Positions 14,101-26,000 of a DNA stretch of 64,000 bases are shown in pieces (position 1 is the first letter of the stretch; every line of letters starts with the position of its first letter). The notes beneath the pieces are model-generated. The model was not told the origin of the DNA. It saw only the letters and a list, made by a program, of their open reading frames with translations, and did no database searches. Source of the stretch: Acanthaster planci (Eukaryota; Echinodermata; Asteroidea; Valvatida; Acanthasteridae); contig NW_019091358.1 in assembly GCF_001949145.1 (NCBI RefSeq), positions 2,609,322-2,673,321 of the forward strand, read 5' to 3'. The position numbers were made by a program, and so were the translations under genes.

Positions 14101-17100
14101 ACAATTATAAATTATAGACAGTAAAATACAGTGTTATCACTTCTTTCCTTCTTTATTGGCCAGCAGCGGGACTTGAACCCCAAACCCTTCACTCGTGAGT
14201 CGAGAATCATTAACACCAGGCTACCCTGTGGGTTACCCAAGCAGTACCACACTCCTGTATCTTTCACAAAACAGAAAAGAGAGGAAATTTCTGTTTTTAA
14301 GAACAATATCTGAAGAGATCTTTTCTGAGGACTCTCAGCCTGACAGTGAACAGACACAATCTCACCAGTGTCCCTGGCATGAATGACCGCCTTTCAGGAG
14401 ACACCAGATTCAGGCCATGTCTCTGCTCCTCTATGATCATCCTGGGTACAGAACAGGTCAGAATTTTAGCCGACACGCAAACACGCTTAGCGTGTCAACG
14501 TGTATTGACTCCAACTTCCCTAAATTAAGAAATGGTTCATAGGAAAATCAGCTTGTTATAATGGTCCTGGCTGAAGAATGGATTTCTTTCGTGGTTACTT
14601 TTTACTTGTGAAAACGTTTCTCGGGCAATCCGGAATTGCTTAAAAACCAGTCCAGAACCAGCAGGAAAAACATCGTCACTTCAGTCGATCCTGTGAGTTT
14701 AAATTCAAGGCTTACATGTACATTTGGAGAAAGTTTTGTTGTATCCAAACACACACAGTGTGACTGCCAGCCAGTTTCACCAAAATTTGACTTTTTCAGA
14801 TGTAACCTGACCAAATAACTTTTCTCGCTCCAAAACTAGGAAACGACTGTACATATTTCAATACTTGTGACGGTCATCTTGCCGGCCAGCGCTACATAAA
14901 GTCACTTATTCAGTGCACTGCCATACATGTACATGCATACATAAGGCTGGAGCGACGGCTCTGCGTGTGAAGTGGCTCACTACATGTTGTCGGCGACCTT
15001 TGCAGTCTGTGGTCACAAGCCCTGGCGACATATTGAGATCCGGAGTCAGGCTCATCATGCATTGGACCAGCAATGCACAGTAAAAACCACGAAGTGTGTA
15101 TCGAAATGTGTGTCAGGTTTACTGATCATATTAGAGTGTCGGCTAAAATTCTGACCTGTACTGTAGAAACTCCTCACTTCAACCAAAAACTGCCCTCAAC
15201 AATGGGTCATTCAATAAATTTGGGTCCAATATTTTTCTTTGTCCCTGTTAATATGACATACGGTTTTGCACATTTAAATACACATTCATTTATTTCCACG
15301 AGTGAAACAAATTTCTTGACAAACAGATAAAAATACCTTGATATCAATTTCAAAGATGTCTCTTTTCAAAATGACCCTGATGGCAGATAGAGCAAAAACT
15401 CTGTTGAATGGAGTCCCTAAAAATGGAAGGAAAAAGCCACAGAGCCAACAGGATTGTCTGCACTGCCTTCAAAAACTACTGTCCAACTTACCCTGTGCTT
15501 GTAGGAACTTCTTTTGTACTGTCTCCTTTCATCTTGTCTCTAGTCTCCTTCAAGTCCACACTGTTCTCAACCTTTTCTCCCAATGTCTCCTTGACCATGT
15601 TTTGGCGGTCAGCAGTATTTCCTGTCTGGGGCTTCCCGTCTCCATTTTCTAGATCGCGTTGCACTGTTTTCTGCGTGCCACTTCCGTTCTCGGTTCTTGA
15701 GGGGGTCTCCGAGACAGACTGTTTGGGTTTCACATCCCGAGTTCCTGAAGCACCTGTTTGGTTGTTGGTGATTGTTGGTCGTACGCCCGCCACTTCCTCT
15801 GGTTCAGCTGCTGAGACTTTCGCTTTAGGCTCCAAAGCCTCCCCGCACAGATCTGTTGATTCCGTTTCGTCCGAGTCTTGAAGACGCTCTTTGCTATTAT
15901 CAGTTGCTTCTGTTCTTTGCGTTTCTAATCCTGAGGGTTTGACCGGTGCACTGTTTGCTGGCGAGTCTGAATCTACATCCATAGACTCCTCCTGGTTACT
16001 GTTACTCAATGTGCTAGTTTCCGTTCTTGACGTACTTGAAGTCTCACTCCGACTCTTGCTGGGCTCCCTGGGAACTGAACTAGTCTCCCTCTGAGATACA
16101 TGTACATCTGGCCTAAGGTCAACAGTTTCCAGTAGGCATGAATCCTTGGTGTTGTTCGTCAGTGGGGAGTTATTCTCTAGCGCACCATTGCTGGTGTCCT
16201 GAGGTATATGGTCACTCCGTCCATCACCATTTGTGTCCTTGTCTTGGTTTTGCACGGGTGCAACGATGGCATGAGATAGCTTCTCATTTGCCACGTTATC
16301 ATAAATTCTGTTGTCCTCAGATTCTGACAAACGTGCTCTGTAGAAAAAGTTTAAGCAAATTAAGCTTTCAAGTTCAAAATGCAAGTAACACGAAAAATTA
16401 TGCTTTTTCCTCAAATCACATTTTTATGTCTGATCAACTTTATGACCTACAACAAACATCATCTTGCCAACATCACACACTAGTGCTTGTAAACAGCCTT
16501 CTCCAAAGAGAGGCCCTCTAGAGATTTGTAAATGCCAGCTTCCTGGACTAGCCAAGGTTAGCCTCATGGTGGCGCTGTTGTAGAAGCCACACCAGGAAAC
16601 CTGGTCAAAGAGGTGACCTTGCACAGAAAACAGATACGTAATCATGCATGTACATGTACAGTATCAAATGGGCACACACGTACAGCGTCCACTTACAGAC
16701 CAGCTGCATACCAATCACAGGCCCTGTCTTCAATCTAACATCTTTAAGAAAAATATATGGACCTGTACCATATAAGGAGAGGAAACCAGGGCAATCAGAA
16801 GTTTATTTTCATCAGTTTCCATCTTGTATAGGATACTTTAATCCATAATGCAAACTGCAAGCTCAAAATAAGGCTTAACTCGGCAGAATCAAGTACAAGT
16901 GCTTAATCCCCCACGATGCTGATATTTTCAGTTTACTTACGTAGTTGCCCTCCCCCCCAAAAAAATGGTAGGGAGCTCTGAAACTGATTGACTGAGAGCT
17001 AAAATTAGTTAAGGGCAAGATTCTCAAACACTATGAAGTTAGATTAGGAATGTCCAGTATGAGGTCTCACAGTTGATTAAGAATTGCTCATTCGCAGTGT

Positions 17101-17677
17101 GAGAACAAGCTCTTGACACTGATCTCAATGCCGAATCTATGGGAGAAGTCTGGAGGTGCATCTTCAGGATCTTGGTCTCCCTAATTTCGGGTCCGAAAAT
17201 CACAATGTTTCCTCGGGAAGAACGCGTCTCTGCTTCACCAGAGTTGAAGAAGTTTTAAAACAAGCCCATTACATGAAACAATATTTAGAAATGAATAACT
17301 GATGGGTTTCGGAACTCAAGTTAGCAAGCTCAGTGTTAATAAACCGACATAGGAGTGCCTTGCAGTCTGTAGGCAATCCCTTCCTGGTAGCTGCCACATT
17401 GTTGAATTAATACGGGTCAGCTGACAACTACTCCATCACAACTAATCAACTGCTGACCGACCAACAGACTTGCCGTTGTGTCTTATCAAGGTTGTGTCGC
17501 AATTTCTGACATCAACTCCAACACACCATTAATATTTTGATCACAATTCTGGTGAAACAGATGACAGACTGTTAGAAACTGAACACAGATCCCTCACCTT
17601 TTAGACGTTTCGACAGCCTCGTCGGCGTCTGTATTCCACAAACGCTTGACAGAGTGAATGCTCTTCTCTTCTAGCAT
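11043..17677 (-). CDS. GATAD2: GATAD2 / p66, NuRD transcriptional repressor subunit (complete, 826 aa)
   Basis: Five exons (17598-17677, 15492-16337, 12085-13288, 11416-11634, 11043-11174) join in consistent phase into an 826-codon frame. p66 proteins bridge MBD2/3 to the CHD/Mi-2 side of the nuclear NuRD remodelling-deacetylase complex. Seen in order: a short basic/acidic start opening MLEEKSIHSVKRL; an acidic Ser/Thr-rich region (28-308); a SUMO-interaction-like VIVLSDDE (323-330); conserved region 1, a coiled coil LRTEEGKLLLLKKLRQSQ (about 366-397); a Gln-rich tract (453-474); [19 protein letters not shown] (from about 566); SAANNEF (about 601); a GATA-type zinc finger CxxC-17-CxxC (Cys 641, 644, 662, 665); and the terminal REYLLDMIP. 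Human p66 proteins are about 590-630 aa; the excess is mainly the acidic exon and Gln tract. The gene is a single p66, not assignable to the vertebrate alpha or beta copy. Confidence 0.95.
11416..11634 (-). CDS. GATAD2: GATAD2 exon 4
   Basis: 219 bp, 73 codons, phase 0 at both ends, acceptor CCTTACGCAG, donor GTCCGT. Gln/Ser/Pro-rich sequence (SQQTSRQHHQ...AFAYRVPSSQ). Conservation with vertebrates is weak, but frame continuity and both splice sites support it. The donor is less canonical than the others. Confidence 0.85.
12085..13288 (-). CDS. GATAD2: GATAD2 exon 3 (CR1 coiled coil, Gln tract, GATA zinc finger)
   Basis: 1204 bp, acceptor TTTCCTGCCCGTAG, donor GTGAGT. It carries all the main recognisable p66 blocks: VIVLSDDE, the KLLLLKKLRQSQ coiled coil, the Gln tract, [31 protein letters not shown], and the zinc finger CAQC...CETC followed by KAEHTNRLK and FVKALQQEQEIEQR. 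Confidence 0.96.
13585..14015. repeat. Dispersed repeat family R1, copy A
   Basis: This segment is clearly homologous over its whole length to 53594-54026 (shared blocks include CCCCCTAGGCTC, GTACTTGTCTATG, TCTATGCAGTATAGGATGAC and AAACCTGCTGTTGGAGT). Copy A has short inverted ends: TTAACCCTAAC (13594-13604) and GTTAGGATTAA (14005-14015), 10 of 11 positions matching. Both copies lie in introns. No coding capacity; probably a non-autonomous DNA element. Confidence 0.8.
14145..14240 (-). repeat. tRNA-derived SINE-like segment
   Basis: On the minus strand there is an A-box-like TAGCCTGGTGTTA (14211-14223), followed by an anticodon-arm-like CTCGACTCACGAG and a B box GGTTCAAGTCC (14169-14179). 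Acceptor-stem pairing of a functional tRNA is not evident, so a SINE head or tRNA relic is likelier than a tRNA gene. Confidence 0.55.
15492..16337 (-). CDS. GATAD2: GATAD2 exon 2 (acidic, Ser/Thr-rich, symmetric cassette)
   Basis: 846 bp, acceptor TTTTTCTACAG, donor GTAAGT, phase 2 at both ends. It encodes 281 complete codons of low-complexity acidic sequence rich in S, T, E, D and N (for example EESMDVDSDSPANS and SETSSTSRTETSTLS). I recognise no domain in it, and vertebrate p66 proteins have no comparable block. Because the length is a multiple of three, skipping it would keep the frame. Confidence 0.88.
16338..17597 (-). other. GATAD2 intron 1 (coding)
   Basis: A 1.26 kb phase-2 intron between the first coding exon and the acidic exon. 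It holds one copy of a short dispersed repeat (17431-17525). No other exon is seen. Confidence 0.8.
17431..17525. repeat. Dispersed repeat family R2, copy 1
   Basis: About 95 bp homologous to 22396-22490 (shared blocks ACTAATCA, CTGCTGACC, CAGACTTGCC, GTTGTGTCGCAATT, ATCAACTCCAA/ATCAGCTCCAA). Class unknown; no coding frame. Confidence 0.7.
17598..17677 (-). CDS. GATAD2: GATAD2 exon 1 (start codon)
   Basis: ATG at 17675-17677 with A at -3. The exon itself appears to begin at 17687 after the acceptor GTCTTCACCAG, and ends at donor GTGAGG. It encodes 26 residues and the first two bases of Arg27. The composition (MLEE, then KR-rich, then DADEAVETSKR) mirrors the N-terminus of vertebrate p66 proteins, which is why I place the start here. 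Confidence 0.82.
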
Positions 17678-19021
17678 GGTTGAGTTCCTGGTGAAGACCA
17701 AAATGTTTTAACGTTAAGAAATTTGTGCAGTGGAAAAAGTTCCAGAGTTCTGCCCACTGCCGATCGCACACCGTGTTGCTACTAAATGTGCCAACCTGAA
17801 CTGTAAAAGTTGCACAAAGAAGCTTTAACCTTAACTCCCCCGGCAACCCTTCCGGACCCCACTGGGCAGTAAACTAACGGGACATTCTTGGTGCGTCAAC
17901 TTTCAGGGGGGGTGTCAGGTATCTCGGGAAGGATAACTGGAGCAGCTCTATGTTCCCCAACCCTTCAAAACCCTCCAAAATCTCCATGAGGGATTATGAT
18001 GGGCCCCGGGAGGGATGGCCTAACCATAAACAATCTTCACTCCTTCACCTGCTAAGGGACTGAGAAGCACAGCAACATACTCTTTCCTACAAACGTCAAT
18101 CTGCCATCCGGTACTGGTACTGCGGTACACGATCTACATGTATGGCTTCATGCGTGCTCTGGAGCATGTTCATGACTAAAAAAGCCACAGCGGCAAAATA
18201 CGAAATTTGGACACAGCCCCAATATAAAAGGCGTTTGTGTTGTAGACGACTGGTACTACGCATAGTGTCTGTCTGCAGAACTTTACAGGGCAATAATGAG
18301 CACATGCATGTATCAGGTCTCACATGGAACCTGGCCACTTTGACATGTCAATCTGTGTCTCCCGATGACAACACCACAATGAACTAATCTGTGGGAAGGA
18401 CATGTACATGTACATACAGTATAGGTGGATTCCACTTTAAGGCATCTGCTCAGAGATTAGTGCATGTTTTGAACATAATCCAAGCACATGTACAATGTAC
18501 ATGTACAACATGGGCGGGGCACAGTAATGACATTTTTGGTGCCAGTGTTACTCATTTTCTATTTTTGAATACACACTGCCGTCAATTCATGCTCTACTGA
18601 TATCCTTCCTTTTCTTAATGAGCAAAACAACGGATGTTATCTGAACCTTGCTCAAATGAACCAAGTCTGACGTAAACAGGGGTGTTGTTCCAGTTCTTTG
18701 TAAGGATCTGATTTTTCTTAGTGATCAAAAATATCTTTCGAGTGCTTGCTGGGGTCGCACTGCACGGGCCGAGAGCAAGGCACAGCACCCTCTCTCATCT
18801 GCCGCATCCCCCCTCCTACCATCCCCCCCACCCCAAATTTGCTACGGAACCACATAGGGGAAAAGCTGATCAGCCCCTCCTAGATTGCATTTCCTGCGAG
18901 TCAAGGTCGAGTTCAACTGTTGGGGAAGGAGGGCGGTGCCACTGTGCAACATGGCCCCGACGACCTCAAACATACACTGCCTTTCCCTTCCCCTCCCCCC
19001 CACCCCCCCGGTTATCCTTAC

Positions 19022-19138
19022 TTGTCACAGGCGATCGGCGAGGGCTGGGATGACGATGCTACGACTGAGGCAGTTTTCTCTCCTTCGGCGTGATCCTGTG
19101 GGCCCAGCTCATCCATTCCAGACATCCTGCTTTCCACA
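19022..19138 (-). CDS. Possible upstream (alternative N-terminal) exon of GATAD2
   Basis: Bounded by acceptor TTTGTGGACAG and donor GTAAGG. An ATG at 19123-19125 opens a frame (MSGMDELGPQDHAEGE...) of 34 codons plus two bases, which would continue in phase into GATAD2 exon 1 (AA|G AAC TCA ACC ATG) and extend the protein by 38 residues. There is no family similarity; it could equally be 5'UTR or chance. Confidence 0.3.
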
Positions 19139-20803
19139 CTGTCCACAAAGTCAGCAGACAAAAAGAAAGGGAAACATTAGCAATCCACGCATCACTGAAC
19201 AACATTATCCCTCATCACACAGTGGCCAAGTATGATCATCGATACCTGCATCTGGTCCAACTTCTGGGATGATTACTTCTTCTTTTGCAGTTGGAAATAC
19301 TGAGTTGTCCATGGTGCGTGCATGCATATGTACATGCAGAGACGTAATAACCCCCGCTTCACGCACTAACCATTTCCCATACTGCCCATCAGGGTTTTGA
19401 ATTGCATTGGATCACTGAGACCACGTCCAACGAATTTAATGTCGGTCTTGTGCAGGCCAGGACCATACAAGTGTGGTGGTCTACATGTACATGTAGGATA
19501 ACACTGGAACCTCCCCAGAAAGTTGTTACTACAAATTCAACCTTTTAACCAACATCAGCGTATGTTCAGTGTTCATCTTTTGTGTGGGTGCACAAAAACC
19601 AGCAACATTTAATTCATCTGATGTGATAGAAGCAACCTACAATTGTAAAGCTGGTCTTAAGGCCAAAAAAAAGAACTTCTGCTTCCAGTTTCCCAACAGA
19701 TCCAGATTTTTCTGCGCTACCCTAAAATTTTTATCAGCAAGTTCCAAAAATGTATTTAAAAACAAATTTTTAAATAAAAAAACTAAAATCCTATTGTCGT
19801 TTCTGTCTTTACAAAAGACGTCTGAACAACCCTTTATCATGTTAAAACACTTTTATTTATGTTTTTCTACTTACATTTGCAACTTTTAAAATAAACTTCC
19901 TTTAGTTTCATGCGTTCCCTTGGCATTTCACTGTCAATGTTGAAAACACATGCGCAAAGCTCAATGCGTTAAAGCAATGCTGTGCTGGTTCCCACTGCAC
20001 CACGAACATGCAAAAGAACACGTGATGGAAATGTGGCCATCAGTGTACTATATACGAATGATGTCGTTACACTACACCAGCCTTACATTCATGCAACCCT
20101 ACAGCTGCAGGTCAAAAAAACATCGATGTTGCAAGATTTCTGCAAGTTAATTCACAGAATTTAGTCTCTTGTCCATGTGTGTATTTTCTATGTTCACAAG
20201 TTTACTTTGAAGTTGTTTTGCTCGTACTTGAATTGAGCTTGTTTCCACAAAGTTTCCTGCAGCGGCACAAGGTTTATCACCCACCCGTCTGGATGCATCA
20301 CGCATGCTTACCACACAATACACAGACATCGTTGGCCAGTTTGCCATTGTGATTACCTGACTAGCGTTGTGCATAGCAGTGTAAATTGTCCATAATTCTT
20401 AAGAATTGTCGACTGTAGAAATTTTTATAGATATTAAGGCACGTTTTTGTCACTTTTTGTGGCAATTTTTGGTCGCTTTCGTTCCCATTTATGCCATTCA
20501 ATCAGCACAAAAAACCGATGACAAAAAATTTTTCCAACCTACCAGTACATGTACCGACCCAATTTTTGAGAGGCATGTAATCGAAAGCATAACTACTTGG
20601 GGGGCCTTATATACAATACGCACAAGAAATACCAGAACGGTCTTGTAGAACTGGTTTTCTGTCAGGTGACTTGTAAATGAAGTTCAAGCCTGGCCTATTC
20701 CATCGATGAACATCCCTAATTCACAACAATTTGTGATCTCTGATCATAAACACGGTCAAACACATGCATCTGTGCTAGGGTCTCAACCCAATGCACAATG
20801 TAG

Positions 20804-20836
20804 ATGGGGGGGGTTATAAATAGCCCCCCCTCCCAT
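20804..20836. repeat. G/C foldback around TATAAATA
   Basis: ATGGGGGGGG (20804-20813) and GCCCCCCCTCCCAT (20823-20836) form near-complementary arms around a TATAAATA centre. A short cruciform-prone site; function unknown. Confidence 0.5.
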
Positions 20837-22395
20837 TTAAGTCCTGAGGTAGTGGTACATGTACATGAAGGAGATGAGCAAAAAATGGCAGCCTCCAAAA
20901 CTGACGGGGGGCAGACAAGGAAACAGTCCATTAAAACAAAAATTGGGCTCGCCCAATATGGCATCGTGCAACTACAGTGTTTGGGGAAACATAAGCACAC
21001 AAAATGTATCCATAGTGCATGGCACGTAAACACCCCGCTCCAGGTGAACGTTCATATGCTGCCATAATCTCTGCATTAGCATAAGTGCCATTATCGCAGT
21101 GCATTCTACACTGGTTAAATTCCCTGGTCAAACTTAGCTCAAGTCAGGTGCCACGCTTGGTCTGCGCAATGTGCATAACATAAACATACGTGCACCCTCG
21201 ATACATTATCAGCTCTTCGTGAATTCTCATGCCAGTTTCAGGCTAACGTGTTACAATGTAGAAGTGCATTTTCCACATTATTGCACTGGCAGGTTACTGG
21301 GATGTAGTACACCAGACTGCGCCAGTGCGCAATGAGTTCAATTGCCCTTTTTTGTTTGAGCCTATCAAGCTGTGGTATTCATCACACGAACAGCATCTGG
21401 GGGGTTGGAGGGCATTTAAGAGGGCACACCGCTATCACAGATTATCTCCTTAAAACGGTTTAACGGCAGCTTTTTTTATGATGCCAAAATATTCCGAATG
21501 TACGCTAATAACATCTTTGGCACATCCCAAAAATAAAGGCAGCACACATGTGCCTGTCCCAGCAGTGCGTCCTATGATTTTCATACCCTTTCCTCAGTGT
21601 TTCCTCAGCTTCGTACATGTACGTACACCTCCAGGAATTTGCACCACCTTTAAAAACCCTGAAGCATTCTAATACACATTGCAACATACATACATGTACA
21701 TGCATGACTTATGAACGCTGCCTGTAGACTGTACGTTGCGGCATAATTTCTTGCAGGGTCCTCGGCATTGTGTGAAAACAACATTCCCTGAGTTTTCCCG
21801 AGTTTTCTCCGATGCAGTTGCAGTGAAATGTGCCAGACTGACCACTCTCTCTTTTGGAAAAATCAAAATCCATGACTCTTATTCGGGGCATTTCTGTCAA
21901 ATTTCCTGATTTTCACCCGACTGGAAAAACAGTAACTCATTGTAGAGGTGTTCCCTGATTTCCAAGATGGTTGGGAAACCTACCTTAGTGTTGTTCAGCA
22001 GTCCAGTTCTGGGTCATTTAAGTTACACCATGCATCATTAACATGACGGAGTGGAACACTTCATTTTGCTCTATGGAAAATCACTGTCATACATGTACAT
22101 CATAGAGTTCATGTATCTATCATCCAATTAGTTTGTGTGCCTTATATAATCAGCACAACTTAAACCAAACAACCCCTTAATGGAGGTCTCACATCAAACA
22201 TTCTCTGTGCACTTAAAACGAAATCTTCACTGTATTTCATGATTTAGGCAAGTGCTTTGAATGTTCTTGACTTAACTAAATAGTGGTTAGGGGCAACATA
22301 TAGGCTTTTCCTCAAATTTCCCGAAATTAGTGCAGCCACAATGTACCATGCAATGTTTTCCTTTCTTTTTCAATCATGAATACTGCCACTAAGTA

Positions 22396-22490
22396 AATGC
22401 AACTAATCAGCTGCTGACCAATCAACACAGACTTGCCACTGTATCTCGTCAACGTTGTGTCGCAATTCCTGAGATCAGCTCCAAGACCAA
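22396..22490. repeat. Dispersed repeat family R2, copy 2
   Basis: Homologous to 17431-17525, with about one in six to seven positions changed by eye. Same orientation. Confidence 0.7.
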
Positions 22491-22931
22491 AACCAATGAC
22501 CACTCGAGCAGTAGAAGTATCCCTTTGATAGGGACAAAAACCAGAGAGAATAATTTACCCTCTTCAATAAGCACAGTGAATAACGTGCATAACGGCACAA
22601 TGTGTAAGGGGGGCAGGCATGTGTACGTACATGTAGGTAGGCTTTTTACAGGGTTGAGGGAACCATTTCTTTTGTTGGGAAACTATGGGCCAAACTGTCA
22701 GAACGAAAATTTGTCCCCGTGGTATTTTTTGGTTCACACAAAATAGGCAAAACGATGACTATACATGTACATGCATGTAACCATAACTGTGGTGGAACGG
22801 TGTGCATGCATGTGCATATTGTTCACAATGTACAAGGGCTTGCACTGCACGTTTCAATGTGCATGTACCTGTACTTAGCCACCAGACTGCTGCCAGTGCC
22901 AAGCATTCTAACAGCAATAATGTGTTCGGCG

Positions 22932-23020
22932 TCCACCCTTTCAGATTAAATGAACATGATTGGTTACAGTACATGTATCCACCCTTTCAGATTAACTGAA
23001 TATGATTAGTTAGAAGGACA
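22932..23020. repeat. 46-bp tandem duplication
   Basis: The block starting TCCACCCTTTCAGATTAA at 22932 is repeated from 22978, with TGAACATGATTGGTTA changed to TGAATATGATTAGTTA. Two copies, recently diverged. Confidence 0.75.
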
Positions 23021-26000
23021 GGTAGAGTGTACATGTACATGGCTACATGTACTTCTCCAAGGTTGGGGTAATGTGTTTTCTCACATGCATTTGGTTGCTG
23101 TATATATATATGTGGGGACTCCATAAGCAACGGTACATTAAGCAAATACACGAACAAGTAGCTTGCTTGAGCAAAGGACTTCAGTGTGTTCAGATCCATT
23201 ATCTACATGTTCACAGGCCACATGTGCACCGTAAGGCGTAATGTTATAGCTCTTTTTTTTTATAGGTTGTTTTTTCAGGTCTTCTGGGCTAGTTAAAAAA
23301 AATTACACAATGGTGAAAAGCACAGACCAAAAGTCACAGTGATACACAGTCATGTGTACGCCGACATGCACAGTACATGTTCTTCTGCCGCCCAAGGTTA
23401 CAAGGTGATTTGACAAAAGATGGAGGTCAGTTCAGACTGTATAGGGCACAGGAATGCAGTATGCACAGAGGAATACGAATAGAGCACAATGCTTTGGATG
23501 TCAGAACCAACTATGCGCCTGTGATAACGGTCAGCTGGTTTTTGACTTCCAAGATAGGTGCCCTCCACACAACAGCACCATCAGTGACCTTTAAAATTAT
23601 CAGCACTTGTACCCTTTTTGAGCACAATATTTGTCCAAGTGGTCAAGATGTCCCATTGAGTGGTGGTGGATCCAAAGGGGAGTGCACCTGGTGCGTCCCC
23701 CCCCCTCCATTTTTCTTTTTTCTTCTTTTTGAAGGGAGGTTCTAATTCTTCTGTTTTGTCTCTTTTTCACGCACTTTCCTTTTTGCCTCTTTATGCTTTT
23801 TGCATGGATGGCTTCCTTAGCAAGTTCGAAAATGGAGCTCGTCACCCAAAACACTGCCTGCTTACATATCTATGTCCAAGCATTACTTCCAGTATCCAGC
23901 TAATGTGACCGGTCAGCTGCATGTAGGCACTCACAGTTCAGTCTTCAGCACTCAAGTTCAGGTGCTTGCTGCATTTCAAGGGACTATTCATGTCTCCCCT
24001 ACGAGCAGAATTGCATACATCAACTGCAGTGTAGTCTGTACATGTAGCTCCTAAGTGAACCTGTGGCAGGGTGGATCAAGAATGTACAAACCCTACATGT
24101 GCGCAGGTACAATGTACAATGCCTGGTGGAGCAGGGAACGGGGCTTGACCTTTCAGATCCTTCAAAAAACGCGGCAAGTAATTTTGAAAGATTCTGAGGG
24201 ATGGAAGCAAGCACTGCCTTGTCACTGTTGTTCTACGTAAGGCAAATGTCCCGAGTCATGCAGTGAGAACTTTCTGGGAAAATTCAGGGAACTTCATATC
24301 AATAAATTTGAAGGCGCATCGTGAAAGATGAATTCTGACTCGAGAACTAATGGATTGGCCATATCATTAGTAGTTTTAATCAGCATCTCGCAAGGTCAGC
24401 AACGAATGAACTGGTATTTTACTGTCGTTCAAATCAACTAGTTAGTTTTTTAGAGGGGACTGAACCTATTCAAGGAGAGTCTGCAGAGCAACAAAGTCAA
24501 CGGTATTCTCTGACATTAATACAAGCAGTTGATTTTATAACAAAGCCCATTCTGTCCATATGTTACACTGCAAGCACAACCTTAATACGTTTGACATCAT
24601 GAATGGTGCAAAGTAATCCCTGCAAAGTCATCAAACCAGGCTTAAAATCAAATTTCAAACATTCAATTGATGAGGTATTTGTCAAAGTCCATTACTATCA
24701 CATGCAAGAGGTGTTCGTTAATCCCAACTGATCTGTGTAGTGAAAATGCGCCCTCCCAAATGTTTGTTGCCGCAAAAGGCTAAAGATGATTGCTGAGGAT
24801 GTTCGTGTGTTCAACCTTCAATCGAAGAGATCAATTTGATAAAGACCTGGGTTTCTTAAATTGTGCATTATTCCAATGCCATGACCAAGTAGTAAATCCC
24901 GGCATAACAGTGCAAAAAATACTGACACTTACTCAAGAATTGTAAGTGAACATCGTGCATATATGTACAGTTATAGTCATTGTCATGAACTAAACACCCC
25001 TCCCCCGACAAAACACAGAAGTTCCATATACATAAAACCTACAGGTATGTTGAAAGGATTTCTTGTTGCTATGTTAGTCCATTTTTACTTTTGTCAACTG
25101 ACAGCTCTGTAAACTTGTATTTAGTTGGAAGGAATCTGTAATGTCTTTTATGAGTCTTGTCTGGCTGATACACATCAGCCCCCCCCCCACTTCTTCCCAC
25201 TGGAAATGGTCACATGACCAGGCTTATATTTAGAGATCACTCATGCCTTACGCTGAAATGTCAAAGGTCAAGTTATCACACACTGGGAGCATGATCAGCT
25301 CACCTCCGGTGACCTTGAGCCCTGATTGGCTGGTTGCCTCAACGCAGGGGAACAAAGGGAATGCTGAGGTGGGATGATGAATTAATCATGAGGAAAGGGA
25401 ATCACCATGGTGACCAGGAGTCCCAGCCAATGATGTCATGATGATTGACAGGGGGGGAATGCCGGGTAGGGGATTGTGGGATAGTGGGAAATGGCTGATG
25501 ATTTGGCGCCTGGAGGGTTCAATGCTGGCGTGGGATGGCCACGCCCAGGACAAAGACCTCTCAAACAAAGAAATCCATGTGTCTATACAGGAAGCTAAGA
25601 GGGGTACAGGCTCTACTTGTTTAACCTGGTTGAACCTGCGGGGAAGGGGGGAACTACAAATGTCTGCATCATGTATCAAACTCTTTAATCCCCCATAATC
25701 CCTTCTAACACATGCAGACACATTACGCAATTACACATTGTCTCCTCTCTGTTTAAACTTTACAAATGAATTGCCACTGGGCCTCCATTTCATGGCAGAA
25801 ACAGGAAACACAGAAAAAAAAGCTACAACCCTCTTGCTGCGTTGGCAAGGATTTTTATAGCACTGATGCCCTTAGAGGCTAAATATTTCAGTCTTGGCTG
25901 ATCATGTCGTCACCCATAAAACAATACTCCCAAAAAGCTACATATTCAACTGATTGAACTGCAGCAATTAAGGTCGTTGAAGCCACAGGGTGTAAAATAA

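Larger units (their letters stand above)
13289..15491 (-). other. GATAD2 intron 2
   Basis: A 2.2 kb phase-2 intron containing a ~430-bp dispersed repeat (13585-14015) and a tRNA-derived SINE-like segment (about 14145-14240). No additional exon is needed, because the flanking phases match. Confidence 0.85.

Noticed and set aside
19246-19312. Minus-strand exon-like frame MDNSVFPTAKEEVIIPEV with donor GTATCG
   Set aside because: It ends in phase 1, which does not match the candidate exon at 19138 or GATAD2 exon 1; joining either way meets a stop. It may be a 5'UTR or chance frame.
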